Source: a cyanobacterium PCC 7702 (GTDB lineage Bacteria > Cyanobacteriota > Cyanobacteriia > Cyanobacteriales > Nostocaceae). From it: DNA of 64,000 nt. This document shows positions 1-7,906 of this stretch, piece after piece; within the stretch, counting starts at the first letter, position 1; every line of letters begins with the position of its first letter. The notes beneath the pieces are model-generated. The model was not told where the DNA came from, ran no database searches, and saw nothing but the letters and a program-made list of their open reading frames with translations. The stretch lies in contig KB235926.1 of the NCBI GenBank assembly GCA_000332255.1, positions 1,838,797 to 1,902,796 of the forward strand. Direction: 5' to 3'. Both the position numbers and the translations under genes were made by a program.

Positions 1-98
1 GGTGCTTTCAGGAGATGGTGTTGTTTCTGGGGTGGTGGTGCTTTCAGGAGATGGTGTTGTTTCTGGGGTGGTAGTGCTTTCAGGAGATGGTGTTGCCT
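1..98. repeat. 36-bp tandem repeat inside an exported protein gene
   Basis: Two identical 36-bp units (1-36 and 37-72) are followed by a third that diverges after about 24 bases. The array continues past the left edge. It encodes the 12-residue Pro/Ser/Thr/Glu repeat of the minus-strand gene. Confidence 0.9.
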
Positions 99-384
99 GA
101 GGAGATGATGTAGCCTCGGGAGAAGGTACAGCTCCTTGGCCTCCACAGCGAGAGTTTTGTGGGAAACGTTTGCACAGAATTTCTTGTGCTTGCGGAGAAA
201 GCTTAATTTCTGCCGATGGTTTAGCAGCTTCTAGTTCTCGTATTTCCTCTGGGGTGGGATTTCTAGGATCTCCTGGTTGGGGAGTTTTTGGTGATGTGGG
301 CGAGTTTTGTTGCGCAACAACGAGACCGCCGGTTAGTGCCACAATAAAAGCTGTACCAGTTAGGGCGAGAAATTTCCCCTTCAT
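1..384 (-). CDS. Exported Pro/Thr/Ser-rich repeat protein (C-terminus cut by window edge)
   Basis: The frame is open from an ATG at 384 to the first base of the window (128 codons), so the C-terminus lies outside. The N-terminus (MKGKFLALTGTAFIVALTGG...) is a clear signal peptide, with likely cleavage after LVVAQ. A hydrophilic region with two cysteines (LCKRF...SRCGG) follows. The protein then enters a 12-residue repeat, roughly TPSPESTTTPET, encoded by 36-bp tandem copies at 1-36 and 37-72 and a partial copy from 73. A GAGG ribosome site lies 9 bases upstream of the ATG. Such Pro/Ser/Thr/Glu repeats are usually extended linkers or wall/surface spacers. I do not recognise the family. No catalytic domain is visible in the part seen. 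Confidence 0.7.
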   Translation of the reverse strand, partial: MKGKFLALTGTAFIVALTGGLVVAQQNSPTSPKTPQPGDPRNPTPEEIRELEAAKPSAEIKLSPQAQEILCKRFPQNSRCGGQGAVPSPEATSSPQATPSPESTTTPETTPSPESTTTPETTPSPEST

Positions 385-734
385 AAAACTTAACCTCAAC
401 ACCTACAAAAAAAGAAGTACTCGGCCCATTAAATCAAACATTGGGATCAAGAAAATCTTCCCAAGTAGAGATGTATTTTTTTAGTAAAAAGTGTATGCGA
501 AGCAACGGCTGTAGCATGCTTGTTTAGACAGGGGTTTAAATTGCGATTTTTAGCTTTTTTTGAGAGTGATTGTTGAGAAAGCTCGGTGGCAGATCGCTTG
601 CGGATATTTAGGTGATCTCGAATACCAAAATTGACAGTCCAAGAACACAGTGTTTGAGAACACTTGCTAGCTTGATTGTTTAGTTGTTTTTTTACTGTAA
701 TAGGACAGTAGCGATCGCGCCGAGTCTAGTGCAC
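385..734. other. Intergenic gap, nothing firm
   Basis: This 350-base gap is flanked by two minus-strand genes (the repeat protein and ilvA). It contains a HIP1 octamer near its right end and a short palindrome (AACACAGTGTT). I see no convincing gene, RNA or terminator. Confidence 0.5.
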
Positions 735-2246
735 CTATCCCAAAAATAACTTGTATGCCGGATTTTGATTTTCATCCCAATAGCGATAGCCGAGAGTATC
801 CAAAAATGCTTGCCATTGTGCCATTTCCTGAGGCGGTACCTGTATGCCGATCAAAATTCGTCCGTAGTCGGCGCCATTATTGCGATAGTGGAACATGCTA
901 ATATTCCAGTTAGGGCTCATGGAATCTACAAACTTCATCAAGGCGCCGGGGCGTTCGGGAAACTCAAAACGATAGAGTAATTCATTGTGGGCAAGGGAAG
1001 AATGTCCGCCAACCATGTGTCGCAGGTGTAGTTTGGTCAGTTCGTCATCAGTTAAGTCTAAGGTTTGAAAACCGCACTCTGTAAACTTTGCGACCATTTT
1101 TGCTCTGTCAGCGCGATTTTCGATCTGTACGCCGACAAAAATATGAGCCTGTTTTTCATCAGCAATGCGGTAATTAAACTCGGTCAGGTTGCGTTTGCCC
1201 ATGCAGCGGCAAAACCTACGTAGACTTCCTGGTTCTTCGGGAATAGTTACTGCAAATATAGCTTCTCGATGTTCACCCAACTCTGCTCGTTCTGCTACAA
1301 AGCGCAGGCGATCAAAATTCATGTTTGCACCGCAGGCAACAGCAATTAAGGTTTGTCCTTGAATTTTTTCTCGTTCGACATAAGCTTTAGCACCGGCGAT
1401 CGCCAAGGCTCCTGCAGGTTCTAAAATCGAGCGGGTATCTTCAAATACATCTTTAATTGCCGCACAAGTGTCATCGGTATTGACCAGAACAATATCATCT
1501 ACGTATTCCTGACACAAACGAAAGGTTTCTTCACCTACCTCTCGTACTGCTACACCGTCAGCGAACAAACCCACTTGAGACAGGCGCACTCGTTTTCCAG
1601 CCTTAAGAGATTGATACATAGCATCAGCGTCTACAGGTTCTACTCCAATAATCTTTATTTCCGGACGCAAACGCTTTACATACGCTCCAATACCAGAAAT
1701 TAACCCGCCACCTCCAATTGCTACAAAAATGGCATGTATAGGTTTTTGGTATTGGCGTAGAATTTCCATGCCGATTGTTCCCTGTCCGGCGATAACATGA
1801 GGATCGTCAAAAGGATGGATAAAGGTCAACCCTTTTTCAGCTTCCAATTGTCGAGCGAAGGCGTAGGCATCGTCGTAAGTATCTCCGTACAGGACTACCT
1901 CGCCTCCACGTGCTTTGACAGCATTTACTTTGACTTGGGGTGTGGTAACTGGCATAACAATAATTGCCCGCGTTCCCAGATGACGAGCACTTAGCGCTAC
2001 TCCTTGAGCGTGGTTTCCAGCGGATGCAGCAATTACACCTTGGGCGAGCAAATCTGGTGGTAAGTTTGCCATTTTGTTATAGGCACCCCGCAGTTTAAAG
2101 GAAAATACTGACTGCATATCTTCCCGTTTGAGCAGGAGGTTGTTATTCAAACGTGCAGAAAGGTTAGGGGCGTACTCCAGTGGTGTTTCTTGAGCAACAT
2201 CGTATACGCGAGCAGTCAAAATTTGTACCAGATAATCGCAAAGCAT
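735..2246 (-). CDS. ilvA: Threonine ammonia-lyase (threonine dehydratase), biosynthetic
   Basis: Converts L-threonine to 2-oxobutanoate and ammonia, the first committed step of isoleucine synthesis, in the cytoplasm. The PLP lysine is K51 in SFKLRGAY. The SAGNHAQG substrate loop and the GGGGLISG phosphate-binding loop follow, giving a fold type II PLP domain. The C-terminal third holds two ACT-like regulatory repeats (beginning FAVTIPEEPGSLR and YRFEFPERPGALM), the arrangement of isoleucine-inhibited biosynthetic IlvA. The frame is open to 2321. The start at 2246 (MLCDYLVQIL) is preferred because it matches the usual N-terminus and a family length near 503 residues. Single gene; neither neighbour is in the pathway. 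Confidence 0.95.
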   Translation of the reverse strand: MLCDYLVQILTARVYDVAQETPLEYAPNLSARLNNNLLLKREDMQSVFSFKLRGAYNKMANLPPDLLAQGVIAASAGNHAQGVALSARHLGTRAIIVMPVTTPQVKVNAVKARGGEVVLYGDTYDDAYAFARQLEAEKGLTFIHPFDDPHVIAGQGTIGMEILRQYQKPIHAIFVAIGGGGLISGIGAYVKRLRPEIKIIGVEPVDADAMYQSLKAGKRVRLSQVGLFADGVAVREVGEETFRLCQEYVDDIVLVNTDDTCAAIKDVFEDTRSILEPAGALAIAGAKAYVEREKIQGQTLIAVACGANMNFDRLRFVAERAELGEHREAIFAVTIPEEPGSLRRFCRCMGKRNLTEFNYRIADEKQAHIFVGVQIENRADRAKMVAKFTECGFQTLDLTDDELTKLHLRHMVGGHSSLAHNELLYRFEFPERPGALMKFVDSMSPNWNISMFHYRNNGADYGRILIGIQVPPQEMAQWQAFLDTLGYRYWDENQNPAYKLFLG

Positions 2247-2390
2247 GGGTGTCAAAACGGTTGCAGATGCTGGATAGAGGATAATTTTACAACCGTTGTG
2301 TACTTGTTTTGCTGATTGCAAATCAACAAAAAATTAGCTTGGCGATCGCTTGCTCAAAGTTATTCATCTGCTGAGCACATGAAGTTATGC

Positions 2391-2528
2391 TTAGTCCAAT
2401 CTTGAGCGATCGCGCTCCACCACCACGGTCACGCGCTGAAAATGATTGACCAATATCCTGACTGCTAGCAGTCCAGTTATGCTACCACCAATTACCAGAG
2501 CATGATTTTGTTGGTTTTTCTCTAGCAT
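2391..2528 (-). pseudogene. Remnant of an FAD-dependent oxidoreductase/monooxygenase N-terminus
   Basis: A 45-codon frame reads MLEKNQQNHA then LVIGGSITGLLAVRIL, then a beta strand ending VVVERDRSRLD and a stop. This is the complete first beta-alpha-beta unit of a Rossmann FAD-binding domain: the dinucleotide glycines (GGSITG, a GxGxxG variant) and the acidic residue (ER/D) at the end of strand 2. Family members (2-polyprenyl-6-methoxyphenol hydroxylase type, about 400-500 residues) continue with several hundred more residues, none of which I find in any minus frame downstream before ilvA. The simplest reading is a gene degraded or deleted after its first 45 codons. Confidence 0.6.
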
Positions 2529-2589
2529 TAATTTATCGTCTCTGGTAGAAGGCGTTTAGCCGTAACCACGACACAGTTCAAAGGACGTT

Positions 2590-3402
2590 TTAGTATTTTT
2601 CTTTTGCTCCTAACATTTGCAGAATTTTATCTGCTCGATCTAAATCTCCTACAATACGCCGCATTGGCTGCGGCCAAACTTTTACCAGGGTTGGAGTTGC
2701 CGTTACCTGGTTCACTTCTGCTAATTCTGGGTGGGTATAAACATCAATGACTTTGAGGGTATAGGGTTGTCCTAGGTATTTTTCTAGCAGTTCGTGAAGA
2801 TTTTCGAGAATGCGCTCCGTACCAGGACTGTGTCCGGCAATAAACAGGCGAAGGACATAGCCTTGGGTATCTAATTGTAACTGTTGTGTTGCCGCCTGTT
2901 GGTAGTATAAAACTGCATCGTGGGGGTCCAAACGCAAAATTAAGTCGTGGTCTTCCCACAGCTGCGGAAATGAGGAGCGATAACTTGCTAGGACCATGCG
3001 ATCGCACACTCCCTCTTGCCAAGGAGCACTTTGCCAAACCAAATCCTCTGTGCCAAAAATAGCGTTGAGTAGAGGCTGGTATCGCATCACTGCTGGATAA
3101 GCTTCCGCAAAGGTTCTTATTTGTTGTGTGCGCGGATCCAACCAATGGTCAATAGTCGCCGTATAGCACGGTACTAAAAAGTGAGGCGGTTCCGGTAAGT
3201 CTAGAATTTCCTGCAAAGTAGCACACAAGTGCAAGTGCCATCGACCTTGTTTGCTCGGGTCGATACAGTAAATTAAATCTCCTCCTGGGGTAAACAGTGC
3301 GATGCCTTTAAATAATTGAGGTAATGGCGGTTTGTCGAAAGTCAAGGCTGATGGTTGGGAATTAGGAACACTTGGACCAAGGTAAAGGGGCTGTATTGTC
3401 AA
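2590..3402 (-). CDS. KaiB-domain protein with an unknown N-terminal domain
   Basis: Residues 182-270 form a full KaiB/thioredoxin-like domain, from YVLRLFIAGHSPGT through LKVIDVYTHPELAEVN and ATPTLVKV to RRIVGDL. These match the strand and loop signatures of the circadian protein KaiB and the sensor domain of SasA. Residues 1-181 belong to no family I can name. The protein is about 2.5 times as long as KaiB, and no kaiA or kaiC is nearby. It follows pilT on the same strand with 52 bases between, so co-transcription is likely. The start is uncertain. TTG at 3402 is the only standard start codon, yet the frame stays open further upstream and reads plausibly (VKRYWLTANLNQR) from an ATT at 3444, just after the pilT stop. 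A role in clock output or pilus regulation would be inference. Confidence 0.8.
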   Translation of the reverse strand: MTIQPLYLGPSVPNSQPSALTFDKPPLPQLFKGIALFTPGGDLIYCIDPSKQGRWHLHLCATLQEILDLPEPPHFLVPCYTATIDHWLDPRTQQIRTFAEAYPAVMRYQPLLNAIFGTEDLVWQSAPWQEGVCDRMVLASYRSSFPQLWEDHDLILRLDPHDAVLYYQQAATQQLQLDTQGYVLRLFIAGHSPGTERILENLHELLEKYLGQPYTLKVIDVYTHPELAEVNQVTATPTLVKVWPQPMRRIVGDLDRADKILQMLGAKEKY

Positions 3403-3454
3403 TCGTTGGTTGAGATTGGCTGTTAGCCAGTAACGCTTAACAATTCCCCATATC

Positions 3455-4774
3455 CTATACTCTACCTCGGAGAGCTTGTGCCATTTCGTTAGGAGTTGGC
3501 GACATTTCCAAGGCAGTTTCTTCAGTAATGCGGCCTTCCTGATAAAGGTTAAATAATGACTGATTCATAGTAATCATGCCATCAAAAGTAGCTTGTTTCA
3601 TCAGCTCGCTAATTTCGTCATATTTACCGTCTTTGATCCAATCTTTGACTGCATCTGTGTTGATTAGAATATCGTGGAAGGCTGCACGCTTACCATCAGT
3701 CGTACGACACAAACCTTGAGCAATTACCGCTACCAAAGATTCTGCTAATGCTACTCGCATTGCATCTTGCTCTTCGCCGGAGTAGAGATTGAGGATGCGC
3801 TCGATGGTTTTGACCGCACTGTTGGTATGTAGGGTTCCCATGACTAAGTGACCGGTTTGAGCAGCTTTGAGGGCGGTGTTGACGGTTTCTTTATCCCGCA
3901 TTTCTCCCACTAGAATCAAATCTGGATCTTCCCGCAAAGCAGCTTTCAAGGCATTATCAAATTTGCGGGTGTGTATTCCCACTTCTCGTTGTTTGATCAA
4001 AGACTTTTGACTTTTATGAACAAATTCAATTGGATCTTCGATCGTGATAATATGCTTAGGCATATTTTTGTTGATGTAATCGATCATCGCCGCCATGGTG
4101 GTAGATTTACCAGAGCCCGTAGGTCCGGTAACCAAAATCAAACCTTTATGGTAATGACAAATATCTCGAAAAACAGTAGGTAAGCGTAACTGTTCAATGG
4201 TTAAAATTTTCAGCGGAATTAACCGCATGACCATGGCGTAACCCTTCAGGGAATCAAAAATATTAATCCGCACGCGAGCAAATTCATACTGGGTAGCGCC
4301 GTCAAATTCCAGGTGTTCTTCGAAACGATGAATTTCCGACTCTGTTAGTATCTCCCGCAACCAACTCATAAAAGTTTGTTTATCCGTTTCTGGATAATCT
4401 GTGGTCAGCATTTCTCCGCGATCGCGGAATCGCGGTACTTCACCCACACCCAGGTGAATGTCAGAATATCCCTTGTCGTAAGCCTCCTTAACCAATTGCT
4501 CTAAAGTTGGTTGGGCGCTATTACCCTTTAAACGTGCAGAACTAGGTATGGGAGGTGGAGTTCCCGGACGATGAGCAGCATTGGCGGAAGAATTTGGTAA
4601 TGGCGGCGCTGTTGGCTGAGTCGGTGGGCGATGGGCGCTTTTGTCCGTCAACATGTCTAATGTTTGTGTAGCTTGGCGCCCAGGAGGTGCGATCGTCGGT
4701 GGTGGTGGAGGTACTGGAGGAATACTACGTCCTGCAGTTGGAGTTGCAGTTGAAGGGGTTTGTGACTCTGTCAT
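3455..4774 (-). CDS. pilT: PilT-family type IV pilus retraction ATPase
   Basis: Hexameric ATPase at the inner face of the pilus machine that powers pilin depolymerisation and twitching. Visible are Walker A GPTGSGKSTT, an Asp box after IITIEDPIEF, Walker B LILVGEMRD and the His box GTLHTNSAVKTIERIL. The N-terminus before the core is about 100 residues of Pro/Thr/Ser-rich low-complexity sequence (PPVPPPPPTIAPP), longer than in the compact PilT1 type and more like the extended second PilT of cyanobacteria. The frame is open to 4891; the start at 4774 (MTESQTPS) is chosen because the upstream residues are not conserved-looking. A KaiB-domain gene follows closely. The chemotaxis operon at 54 kb could be its signalling partner, an inference. 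Confidence 0.9.
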   Translation of the reverse strand: MTESQTPSTATPTAGRSIPPVPPPPPTIAPPGRQATQTLDMLTDKSAHRPPTQPTAPPLPNSSANAAHRPGTPPPIPSSARLKGNSAQPTLEQLVKEAYDKGYSDIHLGVGEVPRFRDRGEMLTTDYPETDKQTFMSWLREILTESEIHRFEEHLEFDGATQYEFARVRINIFDSLKGYAMVMRLIPLKILTIEQLRLPTVFRDICHYHKGLILVTGPTGSGKSTTMAAMIDYINKNMPKHIITIEDPIEFVHKSQKSLIKQREVGIHTRKFDNALKAALREDPDLILVGEMRDKETVNTALKAAQTGHLVMGTLHTNSAVKTIERILNLYSGEEQDAMRVALAESLVAVIAQGLCRTTDGKRAAFHDILINTDAVKDWIKDGKYDEISELMKQATFDGMITMNQSLFNLYQEGRITEETALEMSPTPNEMAQALRGRV

Positions 4775-5450
4775 AATTTTTCTTAATAAATACGTCTGAA
4801 TTTCACTTGTTTTCGGTACAGAAAGGCCTTTTGAACTTTTGAAGCTGAAAGGTTTTATCAGCTTGCTTTTGACAGCAGCAAATCGAAACAAAAGCTGGGG
4901 TAACTGCTCTGCTCGCTCTACAGTTCCCTTGTCTCCGAGTTTATTTGTATGATTTTTACTTTTTATTTTCTAGCTCACTTATGTTCAATCAACGTTTTAA
5001 CACAGGGTCGATTTTAAGAATTTAGTATTTTTATTGAGTTTAATAAGTAAAAAAATATACTCTATGGTTAGAAATAATTCTCGGTAATAATGGTGAAACC
5101 ATCCAAACTACTTTACAAATCCAAAATAAGTGCCGTTTATGAGAATAGACAGAAAATTTTATAAGAAATGTTAAGAATACTAGAAAGTAAATTTGTCCTG
5201 ACATTGATGGGCTGAGTTTTATAGTCGATCTGCCATAGGATAGATGGCAAAATCTGATTTTTTGTCAAGCTGCAAAACTGGTGTTTATTCATTGATAACA
5301 AAATTTTAACTGTAAATTTTATTAAATAAATGCTCATTTTCTCAATTGGTTTTTATATACTGAACTTCACTAATCGTTGATCCCTTGTGAGATCGACGTC
5401 TGCGAATTGGTTCTAAATTCCAAGGTTATTTGCGTATTTAGGAGAAAACC
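4775..5450. other. AT-rich intergenic region between divergent genes
   Basis: This region separates pilT (minus) from the small membrane protein gene (plus), so it must hold both promoters. A GTA-N8-TAC match lies at 5047-5060 in an A-run; it lacks the flanking T and A of a good NtcA site and is expected by chance. No RNA gene or protein remnant is evident. Confidence 0.4.
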
Positions 5451-5825
5451 ATGAGTTTGTCACAAACGTCAAATTTAGGTAAGAGTTATTCTTTGGTAAT
5501 GCTCAAAAGCTTTTTAATATGGACTTTTACACTGGCAGTATGCTTGCTGGTTGTCGGTTTTCCTTTGGTTGTGTTGATGGCTACGGTCGGATGTCTGTTG
5601 TCTATTGTCTTGCAATCAGTAATGCCAGTTAGCGCTGTTTTGTTGGTAGCAGGTTGTTTGGTTTTATTTAATGTTTTGGCGGTTTTGCTTGGTGCAGGTG
5701 TGCTGACTGCTAAAGGAATTCATCCCAAAGAAGTTAAATGGCTAAGCTGGTTGCATGGAGAGACAGAGGAAATGCAAAAGACTGTTTATGCTGCTTGCCC
5801 GTTGACGTGCGACATCAAACTGTAA
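5451..5825 (+). CDS. Small integral membrane protein, unknown function
   Basis: This 124-residue protein has two long hydrophobic stretches, about 17-45 and 49-87, separated by a short polar turn (QSVMPVS). A short hydrophilic tail with three cysteines follows. The AGGAG ribosome site eight bases before the ATG supports the start. I do not recognise a domain. A Rho-independent terminator at 5863-5883 ends the unit, so the gene is probably monocistronic. Function not assignable from sequence. Confidence 0.75.
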   Translation: MSLSQTSNLGKSYSLVMLKSFLIWTFTLAVCLLVVGFPLVVLMATVGCLLSIVLQSVMPVSAVLLVAGCLVLFNVLAVLLGAGVLTAKGIHPKEVKWLSWLHGETEEMQKTVYAACPLTCDIKL

Positions 5826-5862
5826 TCCTTCCTGCTCAAAAATTCGACAAACAGTGCATCTG

Positions 5863-5883
5863 CCCGGTGATACCGGGTTTTTT
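5863..5883 (+). terminator. Rho-independent terminator
   Basis: CCCGGT-GAT-ACCGGG forms a perfect 6-bp GC-rich stem with a 3-base loop, followed directly by six T. It sits 38 bases after the stop of the small membrane protein gene. Confidence 0.85.
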
Positions 5884-5944
5884 CATGCTTTTTGAGTCAG
5901 CAATCCAAAGTCTGCAGTCAAGAGTAAAATATGCAAATGTTTGC

Positions 5945-5972
5945 AACTATTAACTATTAACTAATGACTATT
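5945..5972. repeat. Heptanucleotide tandem repeat (STRR-like) overlapping a start codon
   Basis: Four consecutive heptamers read AACTATT, AACTATT, AACTAAT, GACTATT. This matches the short tandemly repeated repetitive sequences known from heterocystous cyanobacteria. The last two units contain the wecB start codon. Confidence 0.65.
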
Positions 5973-7079
5973 GACAAGCGAATTTACATTATTTTGGGTA
6001 CTCGCCCGGAAGCAATTAAACTAGCTCCAGTAATTCGACTATTTCGACAGTCTTCAAATTTTGAGACGCAGGTAATTTTGACCGGACAGCATCGGGAAAT
6101 GGTAGAGCAAGTAATGCAGTTGTTCCGGTTGCAGGCGGATTGGGACTTGGGGATTATGCAACCGCAGCAATCTTTAACTGATATTACCTGTCGCAGCTTA
6201 CGAGGACTAGAAGAGCTATTCAAAACAAGTAAACCAGATTTAGTACTGGTGCAAGGAGATACCACTACCGCCTTTGCAGCTAGTCTAGCAGCTTTTTATC
6301 AAAAAATTCCGGTAGGTCACCTGGAAGCTGGTTTAAGAACGGATGACTTATTCAATCCTTATCCAGAAGAAGCAAATCGGCGATTGATTTCGCAATTAAC
6401 TCAGTTACACTTTGCGCCAACGCCTTTGGCTGTGGAAAATTTGCAGCGTTCTGGTGTGTTGGGTGAAATTCATCTTACAGGTAATACGGTGATTGATGCA
6501 TTGCTGACCGTTGCTCAAAGCAAACCATCCTGTTACATTCCTGGAGTGGAATGGGAAAAATATCGTGTCTTGTTGGCAACCGTGCATCGGCGAGAAAATT
6601 GGGGAGAACCACTACAAGGAATTGCCCAGGGGTTTTTACAGATATTAGATAAATTTCCCGATACGGCTTTAGTTTTGCCACTGCACCGCAATCCGGCGGT
6701 ACGGGAGCCTTTGCAGGCAATATTAGGAGATTGTCCGCGGGTTTTTTTAACAGAACCTTTAGATTATGCAGAGTTGGTGGGAGCAATTATGCGATCGCAC
6801 CTGCTGCTGACCGATTCTGGCGGTTTGCAGGAGGAAGCACCCAGTCTCGGCAAACCTGTTTTAGTTTTGCGGGAAACTACAGAAAGACCAGAAGCTATTG
6901 CTGCTGGTACGGCTAAACTTGTGGGAACTAAACCAGAGACAATTGTCTGTGCTGCTTCTGAACTGTTAAGCAACCCTGTTGCCTATGAAGCAATGGCAAA
7001 TGCAATCAATCCCTTTGGGGACGGCCATGCAGCAGAGCGAATTCTGCAAATCGTGCAAAATTATTTAGGGTTGTCTTGA
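5964..7079 (+). CDS. wecB: UDP-N-acetylglucosamine 2-epimerase (non-hydrolysing)
   Basis: Interconverts UDP-GlcNAc and UDP-ManNAc for surface polysaccharide synthesis. The 371 residues match the family length. Motifs in order: GTRPEAIKLAPVI at the N-terminus, GHLEAGLRT, NPYPEEANRR, the TVHRRENWG loop, and LLTDSGGLQEEAPSLGKP with ETTERPEA that binds the UDP moiety. The start ATG lies inside a heptanucleotide repeat and has no clear ribosome site, but the conserved motif begins only 11 residues in, so little room exists for another start. No glycosyltransferase or ManNAc dehydrogenase gene is next to it, so the final polymer is unknown. Confidence 0.93.
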   Translation: MTIDKRIYIILGTRPEAIKLAPVIRLFRQSSNFETQVILTGQHREMVEQVMQLFRLQADWDLGIMQPQQSLTDITCRSLRGLEELFKTSKPDLVLVQGDTTTAFAASLAAFYQKIPVGHLEAGLRTDDLFNPYPEEANRRLISQLTQLHFAPTPLAVENLQRSGVLGEIHLTGNTVIDALLTVAQSKPSCYIPGVEWEKYRVLLATVHRRENWGEPLQGIAQGFLQILDKFPDTALVLPLHRNPAVREPLQAILGDCPRVFLTEPLDYAELVGAIMRSHLLLTDSGGLQEEAPSLGKPVLVLRETTERPEAIAAGTAKLVGTKPETIVCAASELLSNPVAYEAMANAINPFGDGHAAERILQIVQNYLGLS

Positions 7080-7103
7080 AATAGCAGTTGGTGACAAGCC
7101 ACG

Positions 7104-7709
7104 CTAGTATATTCCCAATGCATTTCGTGTTTGCGGACCAACAATTCCATCTACAATTAAACCGCGCCCGGCTTGGAAAGTGCGAACTGCCCTTTCTGTG
7201 ATAGAACCGTAGTATCCGGTAGCTCTTATTCCTAAAGCTCTTTGAACTGCTGCTACTGCTGAGCCTCTCGAACCTCTGCGGAGAATAATTTGACCGCCCA
7301 CTCCCAAACCAGGAGTGTATCTGGTACCAGGTGTCGTACTAATCCAATTAGAAGCTACATAATAGCCCGTGCTCAATCGGGCAAACCCATTTCTGTATCC
7401 GACAATTTTTGGTAGTCGAGAGCCATTTTTGTAGCAAGCGATAGCACGAAAATACATGCTTGGACCGTTGCGAACATTGAGACAGTTGCCGTTTGTTCTC
7501 ACATAGTAGAGGCCAGGACCGTTGTATACGGCTGAAACTTCTTTCAGGGGAGCTAAAAGTGCAAACAAAATAGTGAGACTGGCAAAGATTAATCTTGCTG
7601 ATTTTAAGTTTTTGTACCAATTAAATTTAAATTCAGGCAGGTAAAGTTTAATTTCTGTATTCGAATGTGTATAGGCAAAAGCCATTTCTGAATAAGCAAG
7701 ATATTCCAC
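7104..7709 (-). CDS. Secreted SH3-like plus peptidoglycan-binding protein
   Basis: Starts at GTG 7709 with AGGAG six bases upstream. A long N-terminal region precedes a single hydrophobic signal/anchor near residues 39-58. Next is a bacterial SH3-like domain (NCLNVRNGPSMYFRAIACYKNG, with a likely disulfide). A C-terminal PG_binding_1 domain carries the signature RRGSRGSAVAAVQRAL...DGIVGPQTRNAL. Both domains recognise cell wall material. No hydrolase domain is present, so it may be a wall-binding adaptor. The M23 peptidase downstream on the same strand is a plausible functional companion, 197 bases away and likely separately transcribed. Confidence 0.85.
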   Translation of the reverse strand: MEYLAYSEMAFAYTHSNTEIKLYLPEFKFNWYKNLKSARLIFASLTILFALLAPLKEVSAVYNGPGLYYVRTNGNCLNVRNGPSMYFRAIACYKNGSRLPKIVGYRNGFARLSTGYYVASNWISTTPGTRYTPGLGVGGQIILRRGSRGSAVAAVQRALGIRATGYYGSITERAVRTFQAGRGLIVDGIVGPQTRNALGIY

Positions 7710-7906
7710 AAGATCTCCTTAATTTTTTAGTTATGCCAAAGTTCAACGAAGGCGGAGATTGACTGCACCAACCGCGGAAATTACTTTAGTGTAATTTAAA
7801 CTACGTACAATTGTATAATCATAAGGGATTTCCATGGAGAACTGAATTAAGAAAACATAAGTTTGTTAACAATTTTTTTGGTCTTGAAATCAGCTGCGAA
7901 AAGGTT

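Noticed and set aside
170-484. Plus-strand frame of 104 residues at the left end
   Set aside because: It lies antisense to the exported repeat protein (1-384, minus), which has a signal peptide, ribosome site and repeat; the plus frame has none of these.
5047-5060. GTA-N8-TAC match as an NtcA site near pilT
   Set aside because: Lies in a poly-A run, lacks the flanking T...A, and such short matches are expected several times by chance in this much sequence.
5137-5337. Minus-strand frame of 66 residues
   Set aside because: AT-driven composition (many K, N, I, S), no ribosome site, and it sits in the promoter gap between divergent genes.
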